From contig CM049313.1 of NCBI GenBank assembly GCA_026874595.1, positions 78,854,659 to 78,918,658 of the forward strand: DNA of 64,000 nt. Reading direction: 5' to 3'. Below are positions 43,113 to 54,516 of the stretch, in pieces (position 1 is the first letter of the stretch; each line of letters opens with the position of its first letter). Origin of the DNA: Sipunculus nudus (Eukaryota > Annelida > Sipuncula > Golfingiida > Sipunculidae). Both the position numbers and the translations under genes were made by a program. Under the pieces are notes generated by a model that had not been told where the DNA came from, made no database searches, and saw only the letters and a list, made by a program, of their open reading frames with translations.

Positions 43113-44072
43113 CACCCTGTCCGTGTGTCTGTTCGTCAGTCTGTTTATCCCAAACCTTTCATCTTGTGCATTAAGCTGACTTGACAGTATGGGGAGAGTA
43201 TAAATGAATTTTGGGGTCGCAATTCAAGTTAGAACCCTGTCGATTTTGGGCCCACCGGTCAAAGACCCAGGTAACAGGACCCTTTTCTATAAAAAGAATG
43301 TTTATGCATTTCAAGCCAAACTTTATATCACACACCTTCTATCTTCAAGATATTGCTTACCTGTCAAAAGGGGAAGATTCAATTTGATTTCGGGTTCATA
43401 GGGTCAAAGGTCAAAGTCACAGAGCCCATCGATTCACAAATTAGTTTATAGTGAAATTCTGCTTTGGATAGACGTGGCTTCAAACTTGATTTATTAATGA
43501 CCCACAACTTAAGTAAGAATCATTTTCATTTTCAGTGTCCATAGATCAAAGGTGAAGGTTACAGGAGCCACTTCTTTAGAAAGATTGTGGAAGCACTGTA
43601 AAAAAAACCTTTTCATTGCAAACTTTCCATCTTTCACACATGGCTTACTTGCCCAAAGTGAGGAAATCTGTAATGTTTTAGGTTACCAGGTCAGAGGTCA
43701 AGGTCACTTTTTAAAAGATTGTTTCAGTAATCGAAATGCTGCAAGTTCACGGATAAGAAGTTCTCAGATTTTTTGGTCACGGGGTCATTGGTTTAAGGTC
43801 ACAGGACTGTCATTCTGAAAAAAAATTTCTTTGAAAAAACCTTATAGACAAATTCAGGTGAGCGTCGAGACCCATGTGTCCATAGTTTGAGATAAATTAT
43901 TTAAATTAGTATTGAGTTTTATTTACATTAAGAAAGAACTTGAATATTTGCAACCCCTACAAATATTAATCACCCTGTCTGTGTGTCTGTTCGTCTGTCT
44001 GTTCATCCACACAAATTTGTTTCTAGATGATTATTCCAGGTTGGTTTGACACATAGATTACAAGCTTGACTT
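43113..44072 (+). repeat. Tandem host repeat: unit 1 and start of unit 2
   Basis: Unit 1 runs from caccctgtccgtgtgtctg at 43113. Unit 2 starts with caccctgtctgtgtgtctg at 43971, a period of 858. The unit contains several caaaggtcaaggtcac words and the gagcgtcgagacccatg edge. Unit 1 is uninterrupted and preserves the empty sites of the Gypsy element (at about 43473) and of the solo LTR (at about 43907). Confidence 0.85.
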
Positions 44073-45729
44073 TGTTACGGAACCTAATATCAACAGATCA
44101 TGTATGCGTGACGAATATAAATTTTGTCAAGGAGATAAAAAAAAATCAGATTCTGCAACACTAGGCAGCGTGAAATGTCCAGGGAAATGAATAAAGAAGT
44201 CAGTGGTTTCTTGTTAACAAATAACTGTTGTAATGCGTGGTCAGGGAAAAACTAATTCGAGTTGTAGAAAGGTTCTTTAATCACTCAAACATGGTGAATC
44301 TGTGCAACAAAGGAAATTCGATATGAAAACAGTCACGGTGCAATAATGTAAACCTAATTCGGTTTCATTAGAAGTCCATATCACATTAAAAAAGTCCACA
44401 TCACAATATATTTCCTCTTTCCGTAGATTTAAAAGGTGTAAATGAAACTGTATTTCCAATTAATGACACCCCGAGTCTTTGGTATGATATATTATATTAA
44501 CTTAAGACTGATCTCCACCGTCATTGTAACTTGACCTCTGTTGGCATGACCTTAGTACAATATACCAACACTTATTACACCTTATAATGATGGATTTGTT
44601 CACATATATATTTGAATCAATAGAGCTATGTTATATATGCATATGTTTATATGTGCATATTTTCGGAACAAAATAATGAATAGGCTTGATTCATCACTGT
44701 GTATATATAAAAATCTGCCATTAATTAAATTTAAATGACTCATTCGGTAATCAGGATAATTATTAACTTATGGCGTGTATCCGAGCAACACAACCGATCA
44801 TCCATATGCTGAACATAGTAGCAATATTTAAATAACACTTACAAGATTCATGCGCCTTCTGCAACGACTTAACCACGTTATATTACTGGTGCCAGCAAAC
44901 ACTCCCAGGCTGGTGCTGAAAGGTATACTATATGAGTTCACGACTTTGTACCATTTTCATCAAATATTTAGTGACATGCTGTGAATAGTTATATTTAAAT
45001 AAGTAGTTTAACCTATTACTGGTCACGTTTCGTATAACCACACTCTAGCACGGTCAAATATTAAATAATGTTATACAGACATTTTGTGCCAACGACAGGA
45101 CAAGGGTGACACACAAGGGACCCCTTTTTGATGGGCGACACTCAGCATAAACAACAATAAGGATTCAACAAGACGAACCCTGTCATAAACCGTACCCAAG
45201 TCCTATCAACCGTACTGACTTATAAATCAAACTTACAACCAACACGTACCAAAATGTGTCTATATAATTGTGTACACTTTGACAGTGAGCGATAACTGCG
45301 GAGATAAACATCCAACAATTTGTATATGCAATAAGTCCTCATATATTCCATTATAACGTACACTAGGAAGAGCTCTATTCATAATATGACAACACTAATT
45401 AAAACAACCGTTAGATGAGTACCAATAGGTGTCCAATCATGTCCACAACTTCAAATATCAAAACATTTGCCAAACCTGAACGTCGACCCAATAAGCCACC
45501 AGTTGCCCGGATGTAATGACGAAGCAATAACAGGATTCCTTCCCGATACCATAAAATTAAACTTACGCGCCTCTCTTATATCTTGTAAAAAATGAATAAA
45601 TATAATAAATATAATAAATATATAAAACCTGCATATACTCTTCAAGGACACAGCAAAACGTATTATTTGCAATTTTAAGAAAATATTTGGGAACACAGGT
45701 CTATAGTATAAAAATAAAAAGTGTCTGAC

Positions 45730-45798
45730 TTCTCCCGCCGGGAATCGAACCCGGGCCGCCTAAGAGAAAGGCCGGGAATCTAACCGCTTGGTCATAGA
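45730..45798 (-). tRNA. tRNA-Glu-like sequence inside the 3' LTR
   Basis: On the minus strand a perfect B box GGTTCGATTCC (plus 45741-45751) and an A-box-like region (tgaccaagcggttaga) flank a 7-base loop with CTC in the anticodon position. The T arm and sequence around it match tRNA-Glu closely. The acceptor stem pairs only partly, so it is probably not a functional tRNA. Confidence 0.6.
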
Positions 45799-45812
45799 TT
45801 CACATTAATAAC

Positions 45813-45879
45813 ACTCCCCGACTTGTCGAACCCGCACCACCGGAGCGACAGACCTGGATTCTCACCGTTAAGCCATCAC
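45813..45879 (-). tRNA. tRNA-Asp-like sequence inside the 3' LTR
   Basis: Minus strand: TGGCTTAACGGTGAGAATCC resembles the tRNA-Asp D-arm side, CTGTCGC is the presumed anticodon loop (GTC), and GGTTCGAcaag is a damaged B box. It lies 5' of the Glu-like sequence on the coding strand. Confidence 0.45.
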
Positions 45880-45889
45880 ATCTTTAACA

Positions 45890-45900
45890 CTCCCCGCCTT
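45890..45900 (-). promoter_or_regulatory. BEL/Pao polypurine tract
   Basis: aaggcggggag on the minus strand, immediately before the TG of the 3' LTR; primes plus-strand DNA synthesis. Confidence 0.65.
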
Positions 45901-46027
45901 GAATTCTTATAAATTCAACCGATACAAGATAAAAATACTCAGCAAGCATCATAACCTTAGATGGGGGACACTTATGAAACAACATTTATAGCAGTAACCT
46001 TTCTGAAACAACGCTTCCTCCTAGAAA

Positions 46028-47378
46028 TTAATCACGAGTTGCACCTTCCAACAGAATCAGCTTGGTAATTGGTCTAACAATCTGAGAAGTTTTAGTTTTT
46101 ACTTTGGCGCTTCTTACTAAGCCGTCTCTCCCTTGAGTCACCTCCAAAATCAAGCCTAGAGGCCAAGATCCTCTCGGAGAATTTTCGTCTTTGATCAATA
46201 CCAAATCGCCAACACTAACGTTGACGGATTCCTCATTCCATTTCTGTCTTCTCTGCAGTTCAGGTAAGTACTCGCGAAGCCATTTTCTCCAAAACTCTGA
46301 GGAGACGTGCTGCACATGTCAACGTTTTCGGTATGTATCTTGTATATCGAAAGAGTCCCACAAGAGAGAGGGATTGCTCCTATTAAGCAATAAGTGATTT
46401 GGTGTCAAAGGTGAATCATCATCTACGTCGTCGCTACATTTCGTGATGGGACGACCATTAACGATGTTTTCAACTTCACAAAAGACTGTAATGAGCACGT
46501 CATCTGTCATCCGACCACAGGAATTCAGGAGAGCCACAAGAACCTTTCGTATGGTGGAATAAATGACCAATCCAATTCTTTCCTGCAGGCTGCCCGCACA
46601 ACCTGATCCCTATCTAGATCACGCAGACCTCTCGATAGCTCCGTCCTAGCCCCCACCAAGTTGGTTCCATTGTCCGACCACACCTTTTCAGGATACCCCC
46701 TTCTCGCACAGAACCTCACGAAACCGTTGATAAACGTATCGATTTCCAGGCTATTCCAAACCTCTATATGGATGGCCCTCGTATTGAAACAGGTGTACAA
46801 ACATCCATATCTTTTCACCTCTGAACGACCAACTCTCACATAAAAGGGCCTGAACAGATCAACGCCAACATAGCAAAAGGGAGGCTTACCAGGCTCGCAT
46901 CGTTCAGCTGGAAGATCTGCCATTCTTTGTGTCAGAGGACGGCAAACAGTTTCTTACAAACAAGACAATTATGCTTAACTGATTTGATGAGAGTCCTCGC
47001 GTTGACAATCCAGAACTTTCTCCTAAGTTGGCTCAGTGTCCACTCTATACCTAGATGCGCGGACTCGTGCACTTCCTGAACAATCAGTCTAGACAATCTG
47101 TGTGCATGAGGCAAAACAACAGGACGCTTTGAGCTATCTGAAATCGGTGCATATCTCAAGCGACCACCAATAACTAATTTTCCATCTTCTAGACATGGTG
47201 AGAATTTAAAGAGGGGACTGCTCTTAGAAACATGACCATCACGTTCGATGGCAGCGATTTCACCTGAAAACCTCTTGCCCTGAACATGTTTTATCAACAG
47301 GTCCTGAGCGTGGGACATTTCCTGGACAGAGACATGTTTACCAGTGTCAGATCGGTTTCCTCGAAGAAACTGCATCAC
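46028..47378 (-). pseudogene. BEL/Pao integrase, catalytic glutamate region deleted
   Basis: 47378-46932: zinc-binding domain (ESAHLGIEWTLSQLRRKFWI, then HNCLVCKKL). After a frameshift 46923-46525 holds the core with FCYVGVDLFRPF (first D) and WSDNGTNLVGA (second D). At about 46550 the frame jumps from WSFIPP to IRKVLVALLNS; the segment in between, which in Pao integrases carries the GG-W-E box with the catalytic glutamate, is missing (about 14-15 codons, inferred from the family). 46570-46319 continues as NGRPITKCSD and LTPNHLLL, and 46315-46028 is the C-terminal domain (FWRKWLREYLPELQ, GDLVLIKDE). Strand transfer should be impossible. Confidence 0.85.
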
Positions 47379-49047
47379 CCTGATGGTCCAACATATCCCT
47401 TTTTTAGTCGATAAAAGGAAGAATAATGACTCAACAAGGCCTCTAAAGGATGCAAATTTACCTTAGTAACATCAGTGGTACTAACATCAACATTCAACTC
47501 GCTTTGTCCCTCTTTAACATCCGAACGTTTGACTTCCGGATCCTTTTCGAGATCGCAAGACAAGTGAGGCGGGTCAACCCAAGAATCCCTATGCCTTGAC
47601 AGAAAACCTGGACCATGAAACCATAATTGCGTAAAAGATTTACCATCACAACCCCGTGACAAAATGTCAGCTGGATTCTCACAACCTTTGACGTGGCGCC
47701 ATTGCTCAGGGTCGCTCATTTCGCGAATCTGTGACACCCTGTTGGCGACGAAAACCTTGAATCTTTTCGTGTCATTTTGAATGTAAGCGATAGTAATCTG
47801 ACTGTCTGTCCAAAAGGTTAATTTCAGTAAGCACACTTGAAGCTCTTTCCTGATAAGAGAATCAAGCCTTGCAGCAACTACGGCAGCAGAAAGTTCAAGC
47901 CTAGGAACGGTGACCTGTTTGATGGGTGCTTATCTACTCTTACTAGCCAAAAGAGCAACATGAATCTGCCCCCTGCAATTGACAATTCTAAGGTAACTGC
48001 ACGCTCCAAATGCCAGTTCACTGGCGTCACAAAAATGGTGCAGCTCCATGACACCATCTTCAAAATCGCTTGGTACGACACACCTTTGGAATCTCAGGTC
48101 CTGAACACACTTCAAGGATTTTAACCAAATTTGCCATTTCCTAGCAAGATCAGGAGGTATGCACACGTCCCAAGGCAACTTGAGACGTGTTGCCTCTTGG
48201 AAAAACATCTTCCCCACCACTACGATTGGCGAAATAAGCCCTATTGGGTCAAATACTGAAGATAGTTGGCTGAGCATTTGCCTTTTCGTGGGAACACCAC
48301 ACATTTTCTCACATTTACTGACATAGTAAAATCATCCTGATGAATATCCCACTTTATGCCTAATGCCCTACTATGCATTTGAGGAGAAATCTCTTTGGCT
48401 TCTTTTGCCCTGTCATCGATAGGTATCTCTCTTAACAGCTGTGGGTGATTTACAACGAATTTGGTCAGATTAAAGCCACCATGCTGAAGTACCTGTTTGG
48501 TCTCAAATATCACTTGCCTGGCTTCACTAACAGATCCCATGGATTTAAGTAGGTCATCAACATAGAAGGATTTGTTTACTGTATCTCTGATCAGTTTACT
48601 GACAGGCATTGGTGAATCTAGAACAGTTTTACGAAGGGCGTAGACACTGCTACTAGCACACCACACCCCTCCAAACAAGTGTGAAGTCATCCTGTACTCA
48701 ACAACTTCATCACCATCAATCCACAGGAATCGAAGCGCATTCCTATCTTTAACCGGAATTTAAACCTGATGGTACATTGCCTCTACATCGGCCATTACGG
48801 CAAATCCGAACAATCGGAAGCGCAACAACACATGTATCAATTTGTTATTCAAGTTGGGCCCTCTAAAGCACTTACTGTTCAGGCTAATATTGCCCAATTT
48901 TGCTGCACAGTCAAACACAATTCTAAGTTTATCTGGTCTCGTCTCGGAGACAACTGCTTGATGAGGTAAGTACCACACGGCACCATCTTTAAGGGACAAC
49001 TCACCAGCAGGTACACGTTCTGCATATCCCTCTGAAACCATATTCAT
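47375..49047 (-). pseudogene. BEL/Pao reverse transcriptase and RNase H
   Basis: 49047-48760 begins the RT (GYAERVPAGE, PDKLRIVFDCAAK, ADVEAMYHQV). An in-frame TAA at 48760-48762 interrupts it. The same frame continues DRNALRFLWIDGDEVVEYRM and 48690-48241 with the catalytic FYVDDLL. A frameshift near 48300 leads to 48304-47930 (SQLSSVFDPIGLISPIV), typical of the Pao RT-RNase H connection. A TAA at 47930-47932 follows LLASKSR, after which the same frame resumes with PIKQVTVPRLEL and the RNase H part FWTDSQITIAYI, then PADILSRG. The YVDD box is intact. Confidence 0.88.
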
Positions 49048-49056
49048 TAAATTCTC

Positions 49057-50682
49057 CTAGTATCTTTCAAACAGCCCCTTCTTATGTAATTTACACAAAA
49101 GATTCTTTAGCCTACTAAGAACCACTGCCCTGTTATTGGGGAAATTCGGCTTACCTTCACGCCACGGGACCGGCAGCACATAATGACCATTGACATGTTC
49201 AATTTCACGTTCCCAAAGGTCAAGAACTTTACGATCCTCTACCGAATATGATAATGACCCATCATCGAACGATTCCAACTCCCATAACCTATCAACTTGC
49301 TGCTCTAGACTGATGAAGTTGGACGTAACTTCACAATTGACATCTGTCTGCCTGCTTATGGGACCATTCAATGCCCAACCAAGCATTGTTCGTGCAGCGT
49401 ACGGCTGCTTTCTACTATTGGGATTGAACTTGATTTCTAGAGGCATCAATAGATGCTCGTGGCCCATGCCAATAAGGATGTCAACCTGGACATCGTGGCC
49501 AACCTGAGGAATTGGAAGATCTGCCAGATATGGATATTCCTTTAAATCTATTTGACTGCTGGGATACCTCGCAGGGATGTTGGGAACTACAAATACATTT
49601 TTCAACTCAACCGTGTGCTCCTTGTCTGGAGTAGAGACATCGAAGGACACAACCTCAGAAGTAGTATTTGCACTACGACCAAGAGTATTTATTTTGTAGT
49701 TCTCTAACATACCTTTCAAGTTCAAAGGCGTGGCTAACTTCTGCGAGATGAAAGTACTGGTTGACCCCGTATCTAAAAGAGCAAAAACTTCAACCTGTTC
49801 ACCAACAAGAACTGGAACGATTGGCAAGCAAACTGTAGAACACAGATCAATATGCATACCAACATTACTGACATTTGCATGATTATTCCTGACAGTTACA
49901 GTTTCCCTACCTGTATTAGCTGGTGATACATTTTCATAACTTGTAATGACTGGTGTTACATTTTCATTACCTGTATTGACTGGTGTACTGTCAGTGTGAC
50001 CTGTAATGCTAGAACCATCAAAGTGAATGAACTTTGTATGTTTTTTGTTACAACCTGGCACTGAACAAACCGTATTTTTGCGACATTCATAGCTTTTGTG
50101 ACCATGTAGCAAACAATTATAGCACAATCTATTCTTTTTGACAATTTCAAGCCTGTTTTTAGGTTACATACTCTTAAAGGCATCACACTGAAAAAGTTTG
50201 TGGTTCTGGCTACACACAACACATGGTCGCGCCACTGTTGATGTCCGTGCAGAGGTAGTTTGTGTTGGTGCAGTATACTGCGATGAGTGGGCCCCACTGG
50301 AAGTAGGATTGGATGAATACAACACCGAATGACAGGTGGCGCTTTTAAGACTACTACGTGACTTGATGGCATCTGTGCCATAGACCGGATCACACGCATC
50401 AGATGCCGCCGTCTTGACGAATTCTACAAAGTCTCTGAAATTGGGATAAGCGTCTTTCTCCCTCTTGTTTTCTAGGGCCCTTTTTCGCCATTGGTTTTTC
50501 GGATATTGCGGACATCTTTGTAAAATTTCAATAATACTCTGTTGCGTGTTTATTTCATCGTAGGCGTGCAACTTTTCTAACGCAGTCAAACCCATTGATA
50601 AGTCATCTGCGAATTGCTGAAGATCATTCGGTTTGGATACACTTTTTCCACGCTTAAGATCATCAATGATGCTTCGCGACAA
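49057..50682 (-). pseudogene. BEL/Pao gag zinc knuckle and protease
   Basis: 50682-50164 is capsid-like (RSIIDDLKRGKSVSKPNDLQ; CVVCSQNHKLFQC knuckle). After a frameshift 50127-49057 starts with CYNCLLHGHKSYEC (CCHC knuckle) and proceeds to the DUF1758 aspartic protease with FALLDTGSTSTFI. The conserved YAARTMLGWALNGPI leads toward RT. It ends in TAG at 49057-49059; the RT follows in the same frame three codons later, so this is an in-frame nonsense codon rather than a designed gene end. Confidence 0.85.
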
Positions 50683-50949
50683 TAAGTGGGAGTTACCAAA
50701 TCTGCTCTGTAAAATGTCTCGAGCCTACTGATAGCCCTCTTCCCCACCAATCAAAGCACAGTTTTTATTGCAACTTTGGCGGCACCATCTGTGTATTGTA
50801 AAAGTCTTGTAAGTTTCACTTGACCTTGTGTAATTTTACTGTCCACGACTTCGTCAAAAATCCATGCAAGTTTGATATTTGAGGGGGCTGCCATCGAATT
50901 TGTCAAGTTCAACTTTGGGGATGCTCATAAAATTAACAATGTCGGCTGG

Positions 50950-51270
50950 TTACATGACAGAGTCTTTCTCACCATCGACCTTTGGCGTTTGCGATTTTAG
51001 CCAACTACGAGCAGATTTAACTTTAATCACATAATTTGACTCAACCTCACGAAACCAAAGATCATTTTGTTCTAATTCATCGTTACTCTCAAGAAAAGTA
51101 TTGTAAGCGTCATGTGATGCTTCTAGTTCAAGGAAGCTTTTCTGCAATTGTTCAAGCTTAGATCGCACGCCATCCATATCTTCTTCAGCCACAAGTCTGT
51201 CGAGGTTACCCAAATGTCGAGTGATGGCTGCCTTCTTCTGACGACGAACATTCTTGGCCGAATCAGCCAT
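50950..51270 (-). pseudogene. gag: BEL/Pao gag N-terminus
   Basis: ATG at 51270 lies 20 bases inside the 5' LTR boundary. The 106 residues begin MADSAKNVRRQKKAAIT and form an amphipathic, probably coiled-coil region of the DUF1759 type found at the start of Pao gag proteins (LDRLVAEEDMDGVRSKLEQL). The frame ends in TAA near 50950, but the following SIPKVELDKFDGSPLKY is the normal continuation in the same frame, so the stop is a lesion. Confidence 0.8.
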
Positions 51271-52786
51271 GTTGTAGAATCTTATTCACTGTAATGCGTG
51301 GTCAGGGAAAAACTACTTCGAGTTGTAGAAAGGTTCTTTATTCACTCAAACATGGTGAATCTGTGCAACGAAGGAAATTCCATATGAAAACAGTCACGGT
51401 GCAATAATGTAAACCTAATTCGGTTTCATTAGAAGTCCATATCACATTAAAAAAGTCCACATCACAATATATTTCCTCTTTCCGTAGATTTAAAAGGTGT
51501 AAATGAAACTGTATTTCCAATTAATGACACCCCGAGTCTTTGGTATGATATATTATATTAACTTAAGAATGATCTCCACCGTCATTGTAACTTGACCTCT
51601 GTTGGCATGACCTTAGTACAATATACCAACACTTATTACACCTTATAATGATGGATTTGTTCACATATATATTTGAATCAATAGAGCTATGTTATATATG
51701 CATATGTTTATATGTGCATATTTTCGGAACAAAATAATGAACAGGCTTGATTCATCACTGTGTATATATAAAAATCTGCCATTAATTAAATTTAAATGAC
51801 TCATTCGGTAATCAGGATAATTATTAACTTATGGCGTGTATCCGAACAACACAACCGATCATCCATATGCTGAACATAGTAGCAATATTTAAATAACACT
51901 TACAAGATTCATGCGCCTTCTGCAATGACTTAACCACGCTATATTACTGGTGCCAGCAAACACTCCCAGGCTTGTGCTGAAAGGTATACTATATGAGTTC
52001 ACGACTTTGTACCATTTTCATCAAATATTTAGTGACATGCTGTGAATAGTTATATTTAAATAAGTATTTTAACCTATTACTGGTCAAGTTTCATATAACC
52101 ACACTCTAGCACGGTCAAATATTAAATCATGTTATACAGACATTTTGTGCCAACGACAGGACAAGGGTGACACACAAGGGACCCCTTTTTGATGGGCGAC
52201 ACTCCGCATAAACAACAATAAGGATTCAACAAGACGAACCCTGTCATAAACCGTACCGAAGTCCTATCAACCGTACTGACTTATAAATCAAACTTACAAC
52301 CAACACGTACCAAAATGTGTCTAGATAATTGTGTAAACTTTGACAGTGAGCGATAACTGCGGAGATAAACATCCAACAATTTGTATATGCAATAAGCCCT
52401 CATATATTCCATTATAACGTACACTAGGAAGAGCTCCATTCATAATATGACAACACTAATTAAAACAACCTACCCGTTAGGTGAGTACCAATAGGTGTCC
52501 AATCATGTCCACAACTTCAAATATCAAAACATGTGCCAAACCTGAACGTCGACCCAATAAGCCACCAGTTGCCCGGATGTAATGACGAAGCAATAACAGG
52601 ATTCCTTCCTGATACCATAAAAATAAACTTACGCGCTTCTCTTATATCTTGTAAAAAATGAATAAATATAATAAATATATAAAACCTGCATATACTCTTC
52701 AAGGACACAGCAAAACCTATTATTTGCAATTTTAAGAAAATATTTGGGAACACAGGTCTATAGTATAAAAATAAAAAGTGTCCGAC

Positions 52787-52855
52787 TTCTCCCGCCGGGA
52801 ATCGAACCCGGGCCGCCTAAGAGAAAAGCCGGGAATCTAACCGCTTGGCCATAGA
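52787..52855 (-). tRNA. tRNA-Glu-like sequence inside the 5' LTR
   Basis: Same as the copy at 45730: perfect B box at plus 52798-52808, A-box-like TGGCCAAGCGG, CTC in the loop. This copy has a slightly better A box. Confidence 0.6.
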
Positions 52856-52869
52856 TTCACATTAATAAC

Positions 52870-52936
52870 ACTACCCGACTTGTCGAACCCGCACCACCGG
52901 AGCGACAGACCTGGATTCTCACCGTTAAGCCATCAC
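52870..52936 (-). tRNA. tRNA-Asp-like sequence inside the 5' LTR
   Basis: Same as the copy at 45813. It occupies the first ~75 bp of the LTR on the coding strand (U3 start). Confidence 0.45.
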
Positions 52937-53616
52937 ATCTTTAACAACTGTAATTTATTCTTAATACAACCCTAACATTACAATACACAAAATCAATACA
53001 ATGATACAGTATAACAGCAGGATAACAGCGAATCAATACAATCACACAGTAAAAGAAAGGTGCACAGTACCTGGATACCACCACTGTCACAGCTACAAGT
53101 TCTTTAAAATGTATAAGCCGGATGAAAAGTCCACACAAATTCCCTCGGAGAATAACAGTCTAAGTTAATGGTCTTGTGACAATCCCGAAAATAAACTGAA
53201 GACCGAATGGGATTCGTTAGAAATCCAGAAGAAATCTGAAGAAAATCTATAATTGACGCATTTATCGGAATAATTCCCACAAACTGACATACACGCTTCT
53301 GTGTCCGCTGGAATATTGTCTCACCTCTCTCTTGGCTGCAAAACACAGCCCCTATTTATAACCTTTCACCTCAAGCTGAGAATTTTCCACTTCTCGAACA
53401 ATCTAAAGAATCTATTACAGCACAGACGCTCAAAGAACATAATAGAACGGGAACGGCGTGTATCTAGGGTTCAACCAATGCGGATTAAACCGAGCCCGCA
53501 ACATCCGGTCAGGCGAGGCACACAAACAAAATGGCAACAACACATGAAACATCTGTGTGCACAATAAATCAAGCTTCTGTAAGAACGCTGCACACAATAA
53601 AAAGGCACCTGTAAAA

Positions 53617-54055
53617 TCTTCCATATGGCACCCTACTAAAGCACGAATCTGTATGATTTTAAGGTCATGACGTCAAAGGTCGAGGACACAGGACTAACTT
53701 GTTTAAAAAGTTTATGGCTGCATTTTATGCCGAGCTTTTTCATCCCAAACCTTCCATCTTGCGCATTTAGCTGACTGGACAGTATGGGCAGAACATAAAT
53801 GAATTTTGGGGTCGCCATAATATAAAGAACTTTGTCGATTTTGGGGTCCACCGGTCAAAGGTCAAGGTTACACGACCCATTTCTATAAAAAGAATGTGTA
53901 TGCATTTCAAGCTAAACTTTACATCATAAACCTATCTCACCTGTCAATAGGGGAAGATTCTATTTGATTTCGGGATCATAGGGTCAAAGGTTAAAGTCAC
54001 AGGGCCCTTCGGTTCACAAATTAGTTTATGGTTAAATTCTGCTTTGAATAGACAG
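53617..54055 (+). repeat. Host repeat unit 2, middle segment
   Basis: Aligns with unit 1 from about 43145 (catcccaaaccttccatcttg) to 43473 (gctttgaatagac). Interrupted on the left by the LTR and on the right by the Gypsy-type element. Confidence 0.8.
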
Positions 54056-54152
54056 TGTACAGATAAGACAAGACTCAGACAGCCATCTTAAATCAGTGTA
54101 TTGTAGCGACACCTGGAGTACAAGCATGAACTAATACCGTAATATTGGCACA
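54056..54152 (-). repeat. Gypsy-type 3' LTR (97 bp)
   Basis: Identical to 58611-58707. Unusually short for an LTR. Confidence 0.92.
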
Positions 54153-54165
54153 TCCCCCTTTCTTT
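54153..54165 (-). promoter_or_regulatory. Polypurine tract
   Basis: aaagaaaggggga on the minus strand directly before the 3' LTR. Confidence 0.8.
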
Positions 54166-54516
54166 ATGAAAGGTGGTCACTGTATATCAAAGTTCGCTGT
54201 AAAATTACTTAAGGCATGAAAATAACCAGTCCATCAAGTTGTATGGAACATTGTGACATTAAAACAATCTGTAAAGAGATTAAACCGGAGTGTCTTTGTT
54301 TGTATTACTCTTCTGAAGTGAAATTAATGATTTGCCATAATATCATTGTTATCAACATATTAATGTTTACTTTCTAACAAAGTCCTTTAAATAAACAGAC
54401 GGTTTGCTGATACGCCCACTCCTTGTGCGGGTTACTTCCTTCTTTGGGATGACCTGACTAGTACTCGGTTTAGGTTCTGTTTGTACATCAATCTCCAGTT
54501 CTGTACCTGGAGCTCT

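Larger units (their letters stand above)
44229..45889 (-). repeat. BEL/Pao 3' LTR (1,661 bp)
   Basis: Plus-strand ends are TGTAATGCG and TTTAACA. About seven substitutions were counted by eye against the other LTR in the first ~560 bp, so the copies are roughly 98-99% alike there. Confidence 0.9.
44229..52946 (-). mobile_element. BEL/Pao LTR retrotransposon, full length but inactive
   Basis: 8,718 bp with LTRs at 44229-45889 and 51290-52946, both TG...CA on the coding (minus) strand. It is flanked by the 5-bp target duplication ACTGT (44224-44228 and 52947-52951). Coding order on the minus strand is gag N-terminus, zinc knuckle, DUF1758-type protease, RT, RNase H, integrase, as in Pao elements. 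The paralogous LTR at 59294 retains the sequence without this insertion (atgactataattta), confirming the boundaries. At least four in-frame stops and several frameshifts disable it. Confidence 0.92.
51290..52946 (-). repeat. BEL/Pao 5' LTR (1,657 bp)
   Basis: Partner of 44229-45889. No clear PBS could be assigned just inside it; the coding strand reads gtgaataagattc directly after the LTR. Confidence 0.9.
44073..53616. mobile_element. LTR copy (about 820 bp) split by the BEL/Pao element
   Basis: Left part 44073-44228 begins TGTTACGGAACC. Right part 52947-53616 ends cacctgtaaa. Together they align with the intact solo LTR at 59147-60022. The end is degraded (gtaaaa instead of gtaaca) and I could not confirm a target duplication at its flanks. 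The interval shown includes the nested BEL/Pao element. Confidence 0.7.

Noticed and set aside
44277-44459. 60-codon minus-strand frame duplicated at 51338-51520
   Set aside because: Also LTR sequence; no domain and no reason to expect an LTR-encoded protein.
45451-45696. 81-codon minus-strand frame and its relative at 52517-52753
   Set aside because: Both lie inside the BEL/Pao LTRs; duplicated only because the LTR is duplicated.
51278-51289. BEL/Pao primer-binding site
   Set aside because: The bases after the 5' LTR (gtgaataagattc on the coding strand) do not match a tRNA 3' end I recognise, so no PBS is claimed.
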